15,527 nt of DNA. Origin: Sulfurovum sp. GTDB taxonomy: Bacteria; Campylobacterota; Campylobacteria; Campylobacterales; Sulfurovaceae. Positions 1 to 6,457 of the stretch are shown here, one piece after another. Each line of letters begins with the position of its first letter. Position 1 is the stretch's first letter. The DNA is taken from NCBI GenBank assembly GCA_026984165.1, contig JALSSQ010000108.1, positions 1 to 15,527 on the forward strand, given 5' to 3'. The position numbers and the translations under genes were made by a program. Under the pieces are notes generated by a model. It made no database searches. It was not told the DNA's origin and saw nothing but the letters and a program-made list of their open reading frames with translations.

Positions 1-74
1 AATAAGAGTCCAAAAAATAACAAAAGTGCTATAGATTTGATTTCAAGGCTTAGTGTTTCTTTCATAGATGCCAT
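1..74 (-). CDS. N-terminus of a probable membrane protein, cut by the window edge
   Basis: An open frame begins at the ATG at 74 and runs off the left edge. It gives 24 codons starting MASMKETLSLEIKSIALLLF. After a short polar start with a Lys and two Glu, the sequence becomes strongly hydrophobic (ALLLFFGLL), as expected for a first membrane helix or a signal anchor. A second in-frame ATG at 65 is an alternative start. I see no good Shine-Dalgarno sequence before either one, which lowers confidence. It would be read in the same direction as slyD and lies about 300 bp beyond it. The family cannot be recognised from so few residues, and the frame could be chance in AT-rich DNA. Confidence 0.4.
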   Translation of the reverse strand, partial: MASMKETLSLEIKSIALLLFFGLL

Positions 75-100
75 TATAGTTGGATTTGTTAAGAAGCTGT

Positions 101-127
101 AAAAATATGCTAAATTGTCATATTTTT
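101..127. repeat. AT-rich perfect inverted repeat (9-bp arms)
   Basis: AAAAATATG at 101-109 is repeated inverted as CATATTTTT at 119-127, with a 9-nt spacer. It lies 27 bp upstream of the left-edge minus-strand frame. The arms hold one G-C pair each, too little for a normal intrinsic terminator. A protein-binding palindrome or chance AT symmetry are both possible. The rest of 75-247 is AT-rich with no gene that I can support. Confidence 0.35.
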
Positions 128-247
128 GGAAAATATTGCATTTAAAATAGAAGAGAACAAGAAAATAAATCTTTTCAGTTAAAGTTTCGTTCTAATTAGT
201 ATTAGATTTATTTTGAAGTTTGTTATCGAATGAAAATTTGCATTATG

Positions 248-375
248 CTAATAGTGCTAGTTTGCTATAGATTTTATCGAACGGCGTGAGTGTAGTGAGC
301 GAGCGTACGTAGTAAGTACGTGACCGAACGGAACGAAGCCGTTCGGTGAAAGATATAGTAAAATAGTGCTATTAG
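248..375. repeat. 128-bp imperfect inverted repeat with nested hairpins
   Basis: The outer arms, 248-285 and 338-375 (38 nt each), match at 30 of 38 positions by hand alignment, ending inward in a perfect CGAACGGC / GCCGTTCG. The centre is visibly richer in G+C than its surroundings. It contains a second hairpin, CGTAC (304-308) with GTACG (316-320). A further 9-bp stem, ACCGAACGG (323-331) with CCGTTCGGT (339-347), shares one strand with the outer stem, so the two folds exclude each other. The 9-mer ATAGTGCTA occurs near both ends (251-259 and 363-371). The slyD stop codon (372-374) lies inside the right arm. No T-tract follows the stem on either strand, so it is not a standard intrinsic terminator. 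It could be a MITE-like repeat, a structured RNA, or an mRNA 3' end protector. Confidence 0.75.
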
Positions 376-884
376 TGGCAGCCGCAGCCTGTTCCACAAC
401 TTCCACCCTGCGGCGCCCCACCCACTACACCAGACGAGATCTCATCTGCTGTTGCCTCTCTGGCACTGAGTACTGTGACTGAAAACATCAAATCTTTTCC
501 TGCCAATGGATGGTTAAAATCTACAGTGACCTCTTTATCATCAAATGATTTCACCGTCACCTGTACCGTTTGACCATCTTCACCTTGCCCATAGAGTGTC
601 ATACCCTCTTTAAGGTCCACCCCTTCAAACTGCTCACGTGGAAGTGTCTGTACTGCTTCTGGATTGACTTCGCCATAAGCATCTGCAGCTTTGACCATGA
701 TGTCTCCACTTTCACCTTCGTTCATACCCACAAGTGCATTCTCAAGACCAGGAATAATCTGACCTTTTCCCATGATAAACTCTAGTGCTTGCCCACCTTT
801 GTTTGAGTCCACAACTTCTGTTGTACCTGCTTCTTTTACTTCGTATTCTATACCCACTACAGAGTTTTGTGCTTCTATTGCCAT
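372..884 (-). CDS. slyD: FKBP-type peptidyl-prolyl cis-trans isomerase, SlyD-like
   Basis: A cytoplasmic folding helper of 170 residues, expected to isomerise X-Pro bonds and act as a chaperone. The FKBP half is visible as GKGQIIPGLE (39-48). It is followed by the inserted IF chaperone flap (about 71-120, including the ADAYGEVNPEAV stretch) and the returning strand with DFNHPLAGK (122-130). The C-terminus is a short tail with Cys163, Cys167, Cys169 and His170. It is reminiscent of, but much shorter than, the Ni/Zn-binding tail of E. coli SlyD, so metal delivery (for example to hydrogenase or urease) is an inference. The start is supported by AAAGGA 6 nt before the ATG. It lies 55 bp after proA on the same strand and may be co-transcribed with it. 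Its stop codon falls within the 248-375 inverted repeat. Confidence 0.93.
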   Translation of the reverse strand: MAIEAQNSVVGIEYEVKEAGTTEVVDSNKGGQALEFIMGKGQIIPGLENALVGMNEGESGDIMVKAADAYGEVNPEAVQTLPREQFEGVDLKEGMTLYGQGEDGQTVQVTVKSFDDKEVTVDFNHPLAGKDLMFSVTVLSAREATADEISSGVVGGAPQGGSCGTGCGCH

Positions 885-939
885 ATGTTATCCTTTAAAT
901 AAATGTACGCTATTCTAGCTAAGCAAACTTTACTCAGCC

Positions 940-2172
940 TTATCTGGTCTCACCATTGCCATAAATTTTGTATTTATAGGTGGTAAGTTCACTCACTCCC
1001 ATGGGTCCTCTGGCATGCAATTTGTTAGTACTGATGCCCACTTCTGCACCAAAACCAAACTCCCCACCATCAGTAAACTGTGTACTTGCATTCAGATAGA
1101 CACAGGCTGCATCTACTGCATTCAAGAAGTGTTCTGCCGTAGTGTAGTTTTCGGTAATAATCGCTTCAGAGTGCTGGGAGCCATAGGCTGTGATGTGGGC
1201 TATAGCACCCTCTACGCCCTCTACTACTCTAATAGTCAAGATATTATCCAGGTACTCTGTCGCATAATCTTCAGTATTTGCAGCCTTGACCTCTATGATT
1301 TCTTGTGTTTTTGGACAGCCTCGAATCTCTGTAGCTTGCGCATCATATGCCTCTTTGATAGGTGGTAATATTTCAGAGGCTATCGCTTCATCAATGAGGA
1401 GTGTCTCCAATGCACCACAAATACCCGTACGTCTGCATTTGGCATTGACTATCACAGTGAGTGCTTTCTCAAAATCTGCCTCCTTATCGACATAGGTATG
1501 GCAAAGTCCCTTGTCATGTTTGACCACAGGTACGGTAGCGTTGGTAGAGACATAACGAATCAATGCTTCACCTCCGCGTGGCACGATAAGATCGACATAG
1601 GCATCTTGTTTAATCAATTTTGCCACGCCCTCACGAGAGGAGTCAGGCAATAATGCTATAGCACCTTTAGGCAGACCGTGTGCTTCGAGTACACTTTGCA
1701 ATACCTTTGCTATAGCCTGATTGGAGTGTTCTGCCTCTTTTCCACCTTTGAGTATGGCTACATTGCCTGATTTGAAACACAAAGCTCCCACATCTGCTGT
1801 GACATTCGGTCGTGACTCATAAATCACCCCAATCACCCCAATAGGCACAGAGACTTTTTCTATCTTAAAGCCTGCATCGGCATACCAACCATCAAGCACA
1901 CGCCCTACTGGCTCTTTAAGCCCTGCTATTTGCTCTATAGCAACTGCCATGGCTTCTACTCTACCCTCATCCAAGAGAAGTCTGTCTTTGAGTGCAGATG
2001 TGAGATTGTTCTTTTCTGCATCTGCCATATCCAAAGCATTGGCTTTGAGTATCTCTTCTTTGTTTTGACGCAAAGCCTCTGCCATGGCTTTGAGTGTTTT
2101 ATTTTTTTGCGCACCACTTAGAGTAGAGAGTACCCTGCTTGATGCTTTGGCTTCCTCTAAAAATCTTTCCAT
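940..2172 (-). CDS. proA: Gamma-glutamyl phosphate reductase (glutamate-5-semialdehyde dehydrogenase)
   Basis: The second enzyme of proline synthesis. It reduces gamma-glutamyl phosphate with NADPH to glutamate-5-semialdehyde, which cyclises to pyrroline-5-carboxylate. The protein has 410 residues, close to the usual length of about 415. Family landmarks are the cofactor-region stretch IGVIGVIYESRPNVT (111-125), VPRGG (197-201), the catalytic-loop motif TGICGALETLL with the presumed nucleophile Cys252, and the C-terminal HARGPMGV. A TAGGAT stretch sits upstream of the ATG. It is divergent from proC, which makes the enzyme for the next step; proB (glutamate 5-kinase) is not in the window. A TTGCCA-16 bp-TATAAT promoter lies just upstream. 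slyD follows after 55 bp. Confidence 0.97.
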   Translation of the reverse strand: MERFLEEAKASSRVLSTLSGAQKNKTLKAMAEALRQNKEEILKANALDMADAEKNNLTSALKDRLLLDEGRVEAMAVAIEQIAGLKEPVGRVLDGWYADAGFKIEKVSVPIGVIGVIYESRPNVTADVGALCFKSGNVAILKGGKEAEHSNQAIAKVLQSVLEAHGLPKGAIALLPDSSREGVAKLIKQDAYVDLIVPRGGEALIRYVSTNATVPVVKHDKGLCHTYVDKEADFEKALTVIVNAKCRRTGICGALETLLIDEAIASEILPPIKEAYDAQATEIRGCPKTQEIIEVKAANTEDYATEYLDNILTIRVVEGVEGAIAHITAYGSQHSEAIITENYTTAEHFLNAVDAACVYLNASTQFTDGGEFGFGAEVGISTNKLHARGPMGVSELTTYKYKIYGNGETR

Positions 2173-2200
2173 CTTTGTATCCTAAATTAATATTGGGGCT

Positions 2201-2228
2201 ATTATACCAAATAAAGGTATCTTGGCAA
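2201..2228 (-). promoter_or_regulatory. Predicted sigma70 promoter of proA
   Basis: On the minus strand, TTGCCA (2228-2223; 5 of 6 to TTGACA) is followed after 16 bp by a perfect TATAAT (2206-2201). A TG one base upstream of the -10 box makes it an extended -10. Transcription would start near 2194, giving a leader of about 20 nt before proA. This is a prediction from consensus only. Confidence 0.65.
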
Positions 2229-2242
2229 ACGTACCCAACAAA

Positions 2243-2256
2243 TTTTGTGTTATAAT
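2243..2256 (+). promoter_or_regulatory. Predicted sigma70 promoter of proC
   Basis: A perfect TATAAT at 2251-2256 is preceded by TG one base away and by a T-run (TTTTG from 2243). This is the pattern known for Campylobacter-type sigma70 promoters, which often lack a -35 box. No convincing -35 hexamer is present at 17 bp. Transcription would start near 2263, leaving a leader of about 25 nt. It lies about 40 bp from the oppositely oriented proA promoter. Confidence 0.65.
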
Positions 2257-2287
2257 CTAACTAATTTAATCTAAAAGCGAGAGAAAA

Positions 2288-3052
2288 ATGAGAACAATTA
2301 CATTTATCGGTAATGGAACCATGGGATTAAGTATCGCACAGGGACTTAAAGGTAAGTATCATATAGAGGTTGTTGGAAGAAATATGGAGAACCTTAATGG
2401 TTTTGAAAAAGCACTAGGTCAAAAGATTAATAAATTTCTTATTGATGATTTTGATATGTCACAAAAAACAATCGTACTCTGTGTCAAGCCTTCCAATGTT
2501 GAAGAAGTAAGTAAAAAACTTCAAGGAAAAGCTGATTTACTGATTTCTGTTTTAGCAGGTGTTCCAGTAAAGACATTAAAAAAACATTTTAAACCAAAAT
2601 CTGTAGTACGTAGTATGCCAAATTTGGCAGCTAGCATTGCGAAGTCTATGACTACACTTACAGGAGATGAAAAAGGCAAAGATGAAGCTATGGTTATTTT
2701 AAATGCTGTCGGCTCTACACTTTGGCTGGAGAGTGAAAAAGAGATAGACATTGCTACTGCTTTAGCAGGCTCTGGCCCTGCCTATTTGGCACTCATCGCT
2801 GAAGCACTTGCAGATGGTGCAGTCAAACAAGGGCTTGGGCGTGAAGATGCTATGTTTGTAATGAAAGGTCTTTTTACAGGCTTCTCAGAACTCATACAGG
2901 AGGTACATCCTGCCTTGCTAAAAGACAATGTCATGAGTCCAGGAGGCACAACAGCTGCAGGGTATGCTGCTTTGGAAGATGGTAATGTAAGAGCATCGTG
3001 CATTAATGCAATAGAACAAGCGTATGAAAAAGCAAAATCATTATCGACTTAA
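2288..3052 (+). CDS. proC: Pyrroline-5-carboxylate reductase
   Basis: The last step of proline synthesis: reduction of pyrroline-5-carboxylate to L-proline with NAD(P)H in the cytoplasm. The 254-residue protein starts with a Rossmann beta strand and the dinucleotide-binding loop GNGTMG (8-13). The family's active-site and dimerisation regions are present as ALAGSGPAYL and the signature DNVMSPGGTTAAG near the C-terminus. It is slightly shorter than the usual 265-275 residues, with the whole fold apparently present. The ribosome site is weak (GCGAGAG about 5 nt before the ATG). It is the only well-supported plus-strand gene here. It is divergent from proA, and its last 12 bp overlap the end of the YkuD gene on the other strand. 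Confidence 0.96.
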   Translation: MRTITFIGNGTMGLSIAQGLKGKYHIEVVGRNMENLNGFEKALGQKINKFLIDDFDMSQKTIVLCVKPSNVEEVSKKLQGKADLLISVLAGVPVKTLKKHFKPKSVVRSMPNLAASIAKSMTTLTGDEKGKDEAMVILNAVGSTLWLESEKEIDIATALAGSGPAYLALIAEALADGAVKQGLGREDAMFVMKGLFTGFSELIQEVHPALLKDNVMSPGGTTAAGYAALEDGNVRASCINAIEQAYEKAKSLST

Positions 3053-3655
3053 GTATATTTTACGTAAATCTTCTTTTGCAAAAGGCATGTAGCTGTGTCT
3101 GGTTATTACCACAGACATACCCTCTCTTGACCATCGATATACCACAGGAACATCTTTAGGTGAAAGATGAATACAACCATGTGACATCCAATCTGTACTT
3201 CCTTTATGCAAGGCATGTCCAAAACGTGTAAATTTCATCATAAAATCCATATTATTTACCCCTGATTCATCAGGAAAATCTTTAGACATGTGGTATCGCT
3301 TTTTTTCAAATATATGAAATACGCCTGAAGGACTTCTAAACTCAGGTGCACCGGAAGTAACCGCTCCACTCCACCATACAGTACCATCACTGTCTACTGC
3401 ATAAAAACGACCATCACTTCCTTTTTCTCGTACAGAGACAAGTACAAAATCTTTACCGGTTAGATCTATAATTTTTTCTTCACCTGTTTCAAACGTAATT
3501 ACTTTAAAAACCGTTTTAGAAAGAGGCACAAGTTCATGTTTTAGCTCTTTTACCACAGGCAATTTAGTTTCTTCTTCATCATACAAAAGGCTTTCTGCAA
3601 AGACTGAATGAAACAAAAAACAACAAATAAAAACAATATATCTACATAAAAACAT
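3041..3655 (-). CDS. Secreted YkuD-family L,D-transpeptidase or L,D-carboxypeptidase
   Basis: A periplasmic peptidoglycan-modifying enzyme of 204 residues. Residues 1-20 form a signal peptide ending VFA, with cleavage likely before Glu21. The YkuD domain spans about 68-187. Its catalytic block is HALHKG (147-152) followed by SHGCIHLS (158-165), with the expected nucleophile Cys161 and His159. The motif does not show whether it forms 3-3 cross-links, attaches a protein to the wall, or trims stem peptides as the Helicobacter shape protein Csd6 does. The ATG directly follows the cpoB stop codon (TAG then ATG), so translation is probably coupled and the enzyme is probably made with the Tol-Pal proteins. 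The coding end overlaps the proC end by 12 bp in convergent orientation. Confidence 0.88.
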   Translation of the reverse strand: MFLCRYIVFICCFLFHSVFAESLLYDEEETKLPVVKELKHELVPLSKTVFKVITFETGEEKIIDLTGKDFVLVSVREKGSDGRFYAVDSDGTVWWSGAVTSGAPEFRSPSGVFHIFEKKRYHMSKDFPDESGVNNMDFMMKFTRFGHALHKGSTDWMSHGCIHLSPKDVPVVYRWSREGMSVVITRHSYMPFAKEDLRKIYLSR

Positions 3656-4447
3656 CTATAATTTCTTTAATTTTTGTTTCGCTATTTTTGCAGATTTATG
3701 CCCTTCATAATTGGCTATAATGTTTTCATAAAAAACCTTTGCCTGTGCCTTTTGTCCATTTTTTTCTAAAGAAACTGCCGTATGCAATAGCAACGTATCG
3801 ATATAAGAAGCTTTATCATAAAGTCCTGCACTCTTTTTAAAATAAAAGATAGCATCTTCATATTGTTTTGTATAATACGCTATTTCACCTAAATAGTAAT
3901 TAGAGGCTGCGGGTTTATAGCCTTTTATATCAGTTTTTACAAACCTTTTTTTCGCTTCGTCGTAACGCTTTTTAACAAAAAGTCTCACCCCTTCACTATA
4001 AAGTTTCTTAACACTTTTTTCTTCTAAAGAATCTAAAGGTTGTTTCTTTTTAGTTGTTTGAATTACAGAAGATGCATTTGTTCCTTTTAAATGAAGTATT
4101 TTTTGAAGTTCTGTTTTACTCACATACTCACTATTTATTTTATCAATCATAGTACCAAGTTCTTTGAGCAGGGTCGCATTATCACCACCTTGTTGTGAAA
4201 CTTGTCTCTTTTCTTGTAAGTCATGTACCGTTGTATTTAAGCCTTCAACAATACTTCTAAGTCCATCTATCTTCTCATTTAGTTGTCTAATTTTTCTTTG
4301 CAAAGAAATAATTTTTTTTTTATTTTTTTGTATTATTTTTTCAGGATCAGAATAACCTCTAACACCATTTCCATAAACAGAAGGTTCTGCAAAAAGAAAA
4401 ACTGTTCCCATAATAAAAAATAAAATAATCTTTCTCAAATACTGCAT
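3656..4447 (-). CDS. cpoB: Cell division coordinator CpoB (YbgF), TPR protein of the Tol-Pal system
   Basis: A periplasmic protein that in E. coli binds TolA and the PBP1B synthase and links outer-membrane constriction with septal wall synthesis. From the ATG at 4447 it has 263 residues. There is a signal peptide of about 20 residues ending FLFA, a Lys- and Ile-rich heptad region (about 35-82) that should form the N-terminal coiled-coil oligomerisation segment, a Lys-rich linker, and TPR-like helical repeats from about 145 to the end (GVRLFVKKRYDEAKKRF, YYLGEIAYYTKQYEDAIFYF and a third unit). A GTG at 4459 would overlap the pal stop as GTGA and add four residues. I prefer the ATG because AAGTGAG lies 7 nt before it and the signal peptide is then of normal length. 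The YkuD gene follows with no spacing. Confidence 0.88.
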   Translation of the reverse strand: MQYLRKIILFFIMGTVFLFAEPSVYGNGVRGYSDPEKIIQKNKKKIISLQRKIRQLNEKIDGLRSIVEGLNTTVHDLQEKRQVSQQGGDNATLLKELGTMIDKINSEYVSKTELQKILHLKGTNASSVIQTTKKKQPLDSLEEKSVKKLYSEGVRLFVKKRYDEAKKRFVKTDIKGYKPAASNYYLGEIAYYTKQYEDAIFYFKKSAGLYDKASYIDTLLLHTAVSLEKNGQKAQAKVFYENIIANYEGHKSAKIAKQKLKKL

Positions 4448-4455
4448 AGGTATTC

Positions 4456-5007
4456 TCACTTAGCTACACGAAGATCTACACGTCTATTTTGTGCATAACA
4501 TCCATCTGTAGGACTGGAACAAACAGGATTACTCTCACCGTATGAGATAATTACCATTTTCCCTGCAGGTACTCCTTGGGAGACAAGGCTCTCTTTCACT
4601 GCTTGTGCACGTTTGAGTCCCAAAGCATAATTGTATTCATCTGTACCAAACTCATCACAGTTACCTTCTATTTTCACTTTTCCATTAACATTGCCTAGTA
4701 TATTGGCATTATTGGTCATATATTTTTCCATAGAAGGAGAAATACTATAATCACCAAATCCAAAATAGATACTTTGAAAACCATTGGCACTACTATTATA
4801 TTTACTTTCATTCAGACCCTCTTGCCCACTATGACTATTTTCATGACCATATGTATTTTCATCAATTGAAACAGTTTTACCAGCTATTTCTGTAGCATCT
4901 AAAACATTATTTTTACCTGTTTTTGCACTATTAAGTTCAGGTGCTTTTTGACTACAACCGTTTAAAACCAATAGTACACTTACAATAAGTAGTGATTTTG
5001 CTATCAT
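4456..5007 (-). CDS. pal: Peptidoglycan-associated lipoprotein Pal
   Basis: An outer-membrane lipoprotein that anchors the membrane to peptidoglycan and exchanges partners with TolB. It has 183 residues. The start at 5007 is set by AAGGAG 6 nt upstream; a frame-extending ATG at 5034 would overlap tolB and bury the signal sequence. The lipobox is LVLNGC with lipidated Cys18 (Asn at -2 is unusual but tolerated). A flexible Ser/Asn/Gly-rich stretch runs to about 75. The OmpA-like domain (78-183) contains GNCDEFGTDEYN, the diaminopimelate-binding region with ALGLKRA (Asp118, Arg133), and QNRRVDL at the end. Cys163 and Cys170 flank a loop and may form a disulfide. tolB lies 20 bp upstream and cpoB overlaps or follows closely. 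Confidence 0.96.
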   Translation of the reverse strand: MIAKSLLIVSVLLVLNGCSQKAPELNSAKTGKNNVLDATEIAGKTVSIDENTYGHENSHSGQEGLNESKYNSSANGFQSIYFGFGDYSISPSMEKYMTNNANILGNVNGKVKIEGNCDEFGTDEYNYALGLKRAQAVKESLVSQGVPAGKMVIISYGESNPVCSSPTDGCYAQNRRVDLRVAK

Positions 5008-5027
5008 TGTTTCTCCTTTTTTATAGA

Positions 5028-6266
5028 TTACCAATCAATCGACTGAATTTTTCTTCCAGAAAGTGGAAAAAGCAAACTTTGATGACTTTGTAAGTTTATA
5101 TACCCTACAGATGACCCTCTTCCTCTGTGTTTAATAAACTGTATAACCGAACCATCGATAGAAAATCGTGGAAATTGATTTGTACCCGTTGTTGTCAATG
5201 GGCGTGTATCTGTATTGGTAGAGGAAGTAAGATACAGATTAAATCTATTGACACCAAAACTATTTTTACTCTCTCTGCTTGCATATACTATTTTATCTTT
5301 ATAGGTATCTACTGCATTATTATTACGTCCATGATAAACAACTTGTGAAACTGCATCTGAATAGATAGACTTTTTAAAAATATTGGCATATCCAAGTCTG
5401 TTAGAAACAAAAACTATACTACTTTCATCATCAACATATTTACCACTAACATCAATACCATTAAAAGTTGTAATTCTTGTTTTACTTCCTGTAGCTACAT
5501 CCATCTGATAAATATCAGCTTGTCCCTGTGGTGCCATCGTCAATAAAAGTTTTGAACCATCATCACTTACATCTGAACAAACAAGCATGCCCTCAGAAGT
5601 AGCTATTTTTTGCTTAGCACCAGTATAGATATTAATTTTATATAATACAGGCATCAATCCTGAATATGCACTATAATAAAAACTTTTTTGTTCTTTATCT
5701 GCCCATTTAGGGAAAAGATTCAACCCACCTTTAATAATAACTTTTTTATAATGAAATGTATAATCAGCTAAAAGTATCTCACTATGTCTTGCTTTAGTAT
5801 ATCGTGAATACAACACATAACGATTAATCCATGATATATCTGAATAATTCAGTGCATTATTAATATCGCTAACTGCTTTATGTGCCAAAAATGGCATTTT
5901 GTCTTTTGTAGGAATAGCATAACGTTTTTTAAGAACTTCACTGTTATCTGCTACCCTTAATAAACGTATGATTAGCTTTGTACCATTTTGTTGTGACAAT
6001 GCAAACTTAAGAACATACTCTTTACTTTTAAGCACAGGCAACAGATAATCAGAATTTACATCACCAATATGATGTGTTGTATCTGCTAAAAAATGTCCTG
6101 ATATCTTAAAATCAGACAATAAAATCTTAAAAAATGTATTATTCACAATAGCAGAAGCATCAACCAAGGCGATACGAGTACGTTGTTCTACATCCTTTTG
6201 AATCTTAAGTGTTGCATCTGCTGCATAAAGATTTAGTGCTATAAATATACATAACAAAATTCTCAA
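5028..6266 (-). CDS. tolB: Tol-Pal system protein TolB
   Basis: A periplasmic beta-propeller that binds Pal and is released by TolA; the module keeps the outer membrane attached, above all during division. It has 412 residues, near the usual 420-430. There is a short signal peptide (1-15, ending LNLYA), an N-terminal alpha/beta domain to about 150, and then propeller blades with the typical pattern of a strand, a D-G-S or D-E-S turn and a strand (DVSDDGSKLLLTMAP, YVDDESSIVFVSNR, RFSIDGSVIQFIKH). The start codon is TTG at 6266, supported by AAGGA about 7 nt before it; the next Met is far inside the domain, so TTG is needed to keep the signal peptide. An extended -10 promoter lies about 30 bp upstream. 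Confidence 0.94.
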   Translation of the reverse strand: MRILLCIFIALNLYAADATLKIQKDVEQRTRIALVDASAIVNNTFFKILLSDFKISGHFLADTTHHIGDVNSDYLLPVLKSKEYVLKFALSQQNGTKLIIRLLRVADNSEVLKKRYAIPTKDKMPFLAHKAVSDINNALNYSDISWINRYVLYSRYTKARHSEILLADYTFHYKKVIIKGGLNLFPKWADKEQKSFYYSAYSGLMPVLYKINIYTGAKQKIATSEGMLVCSDVSDDGSKLLLTMAPQGQADIYQMDVATGSKTRITTFNGIDVSGKYVDDESSIVFVSNRLGYANIFKKSIYSDAVSQVVYHGRNNNAVDTYKDKIVYASRESKNSFGVNRFNLYLTSSTNTDTRPLTTTGTNQFPRFSIDGSVIQFIKHRGRGSSVGYINLQSHQSLLFPLSGRKIQSIDW

Positions 6267-6296
6267 AATACTTCCTTGAACTGTTCTTTACTAAGC

Positions 6297-6305
6297 ATTA
6301 TATCA
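6297..6305 (-). promoter_or_regulatory. Predicted extended -10 promoter of tolB-pal-cpoB
   Basis: On the minus strand, TGATATAAT (6305-6297) gives a perfect TATAAT with an upstream TG. Transcription would start near 6290, about 24 nt before the TTG start of tolB. No good -35 hexamer lies at 16-18 bp. The 8-mer ATATCAAG (plus strand) at 6300-6307 recurs at 6332-6339. The rest of the 191-bp gap (6267-6457) is AT-rich with no gene and no GC-rich terminator that I can see. Confidence 0.55.
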
Positions 6306-6457
6306 AGGCAGTGTTAAATCTTCATTAATTAATATCAAGCATGTAACGTCTCTTTATTAAACTTTATCTAAACATAAATATTAAGAAGCAAAAATATACA
6401 TTAGTCGTCTAATAACAAAATTGTATCTATAACACCTCTTCTTCTGACAAAATAATA

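Noticed and set aside
3059..3068. Palindrome TTTACGTAAA near the proC/YkuD convergence.
   Set aside because: It has no loop or T-run and lies in coding sequence; a 10-bp AT-rich palindrome is likely chance.
4191..5360. GTGAAAC half-sites (near 4196 and 5344) that could suggest parS for the nearby parAB.
   Set aside because: Neither is part of a 16-bp palindrome like TGTTTCACGTGAAACA; single 7-mers are expected by chance.
6300..6339. Direct repeat of ATATCAAG (6300-6307 and 6332-6339) as an operator pair for tolB.
   Set aside because: One copy is simply the -10 region of the predicted promoter, and two 8-mers in AT-rich DNA are weak evidence.
6400..6413. ATTAG-TCGT-CTAAT inverted repeat after tolA as a terminator.
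   Set aside because: The stem is 5 bp with one G-C pair and has only a broken T-stretch after it; too weak to call.
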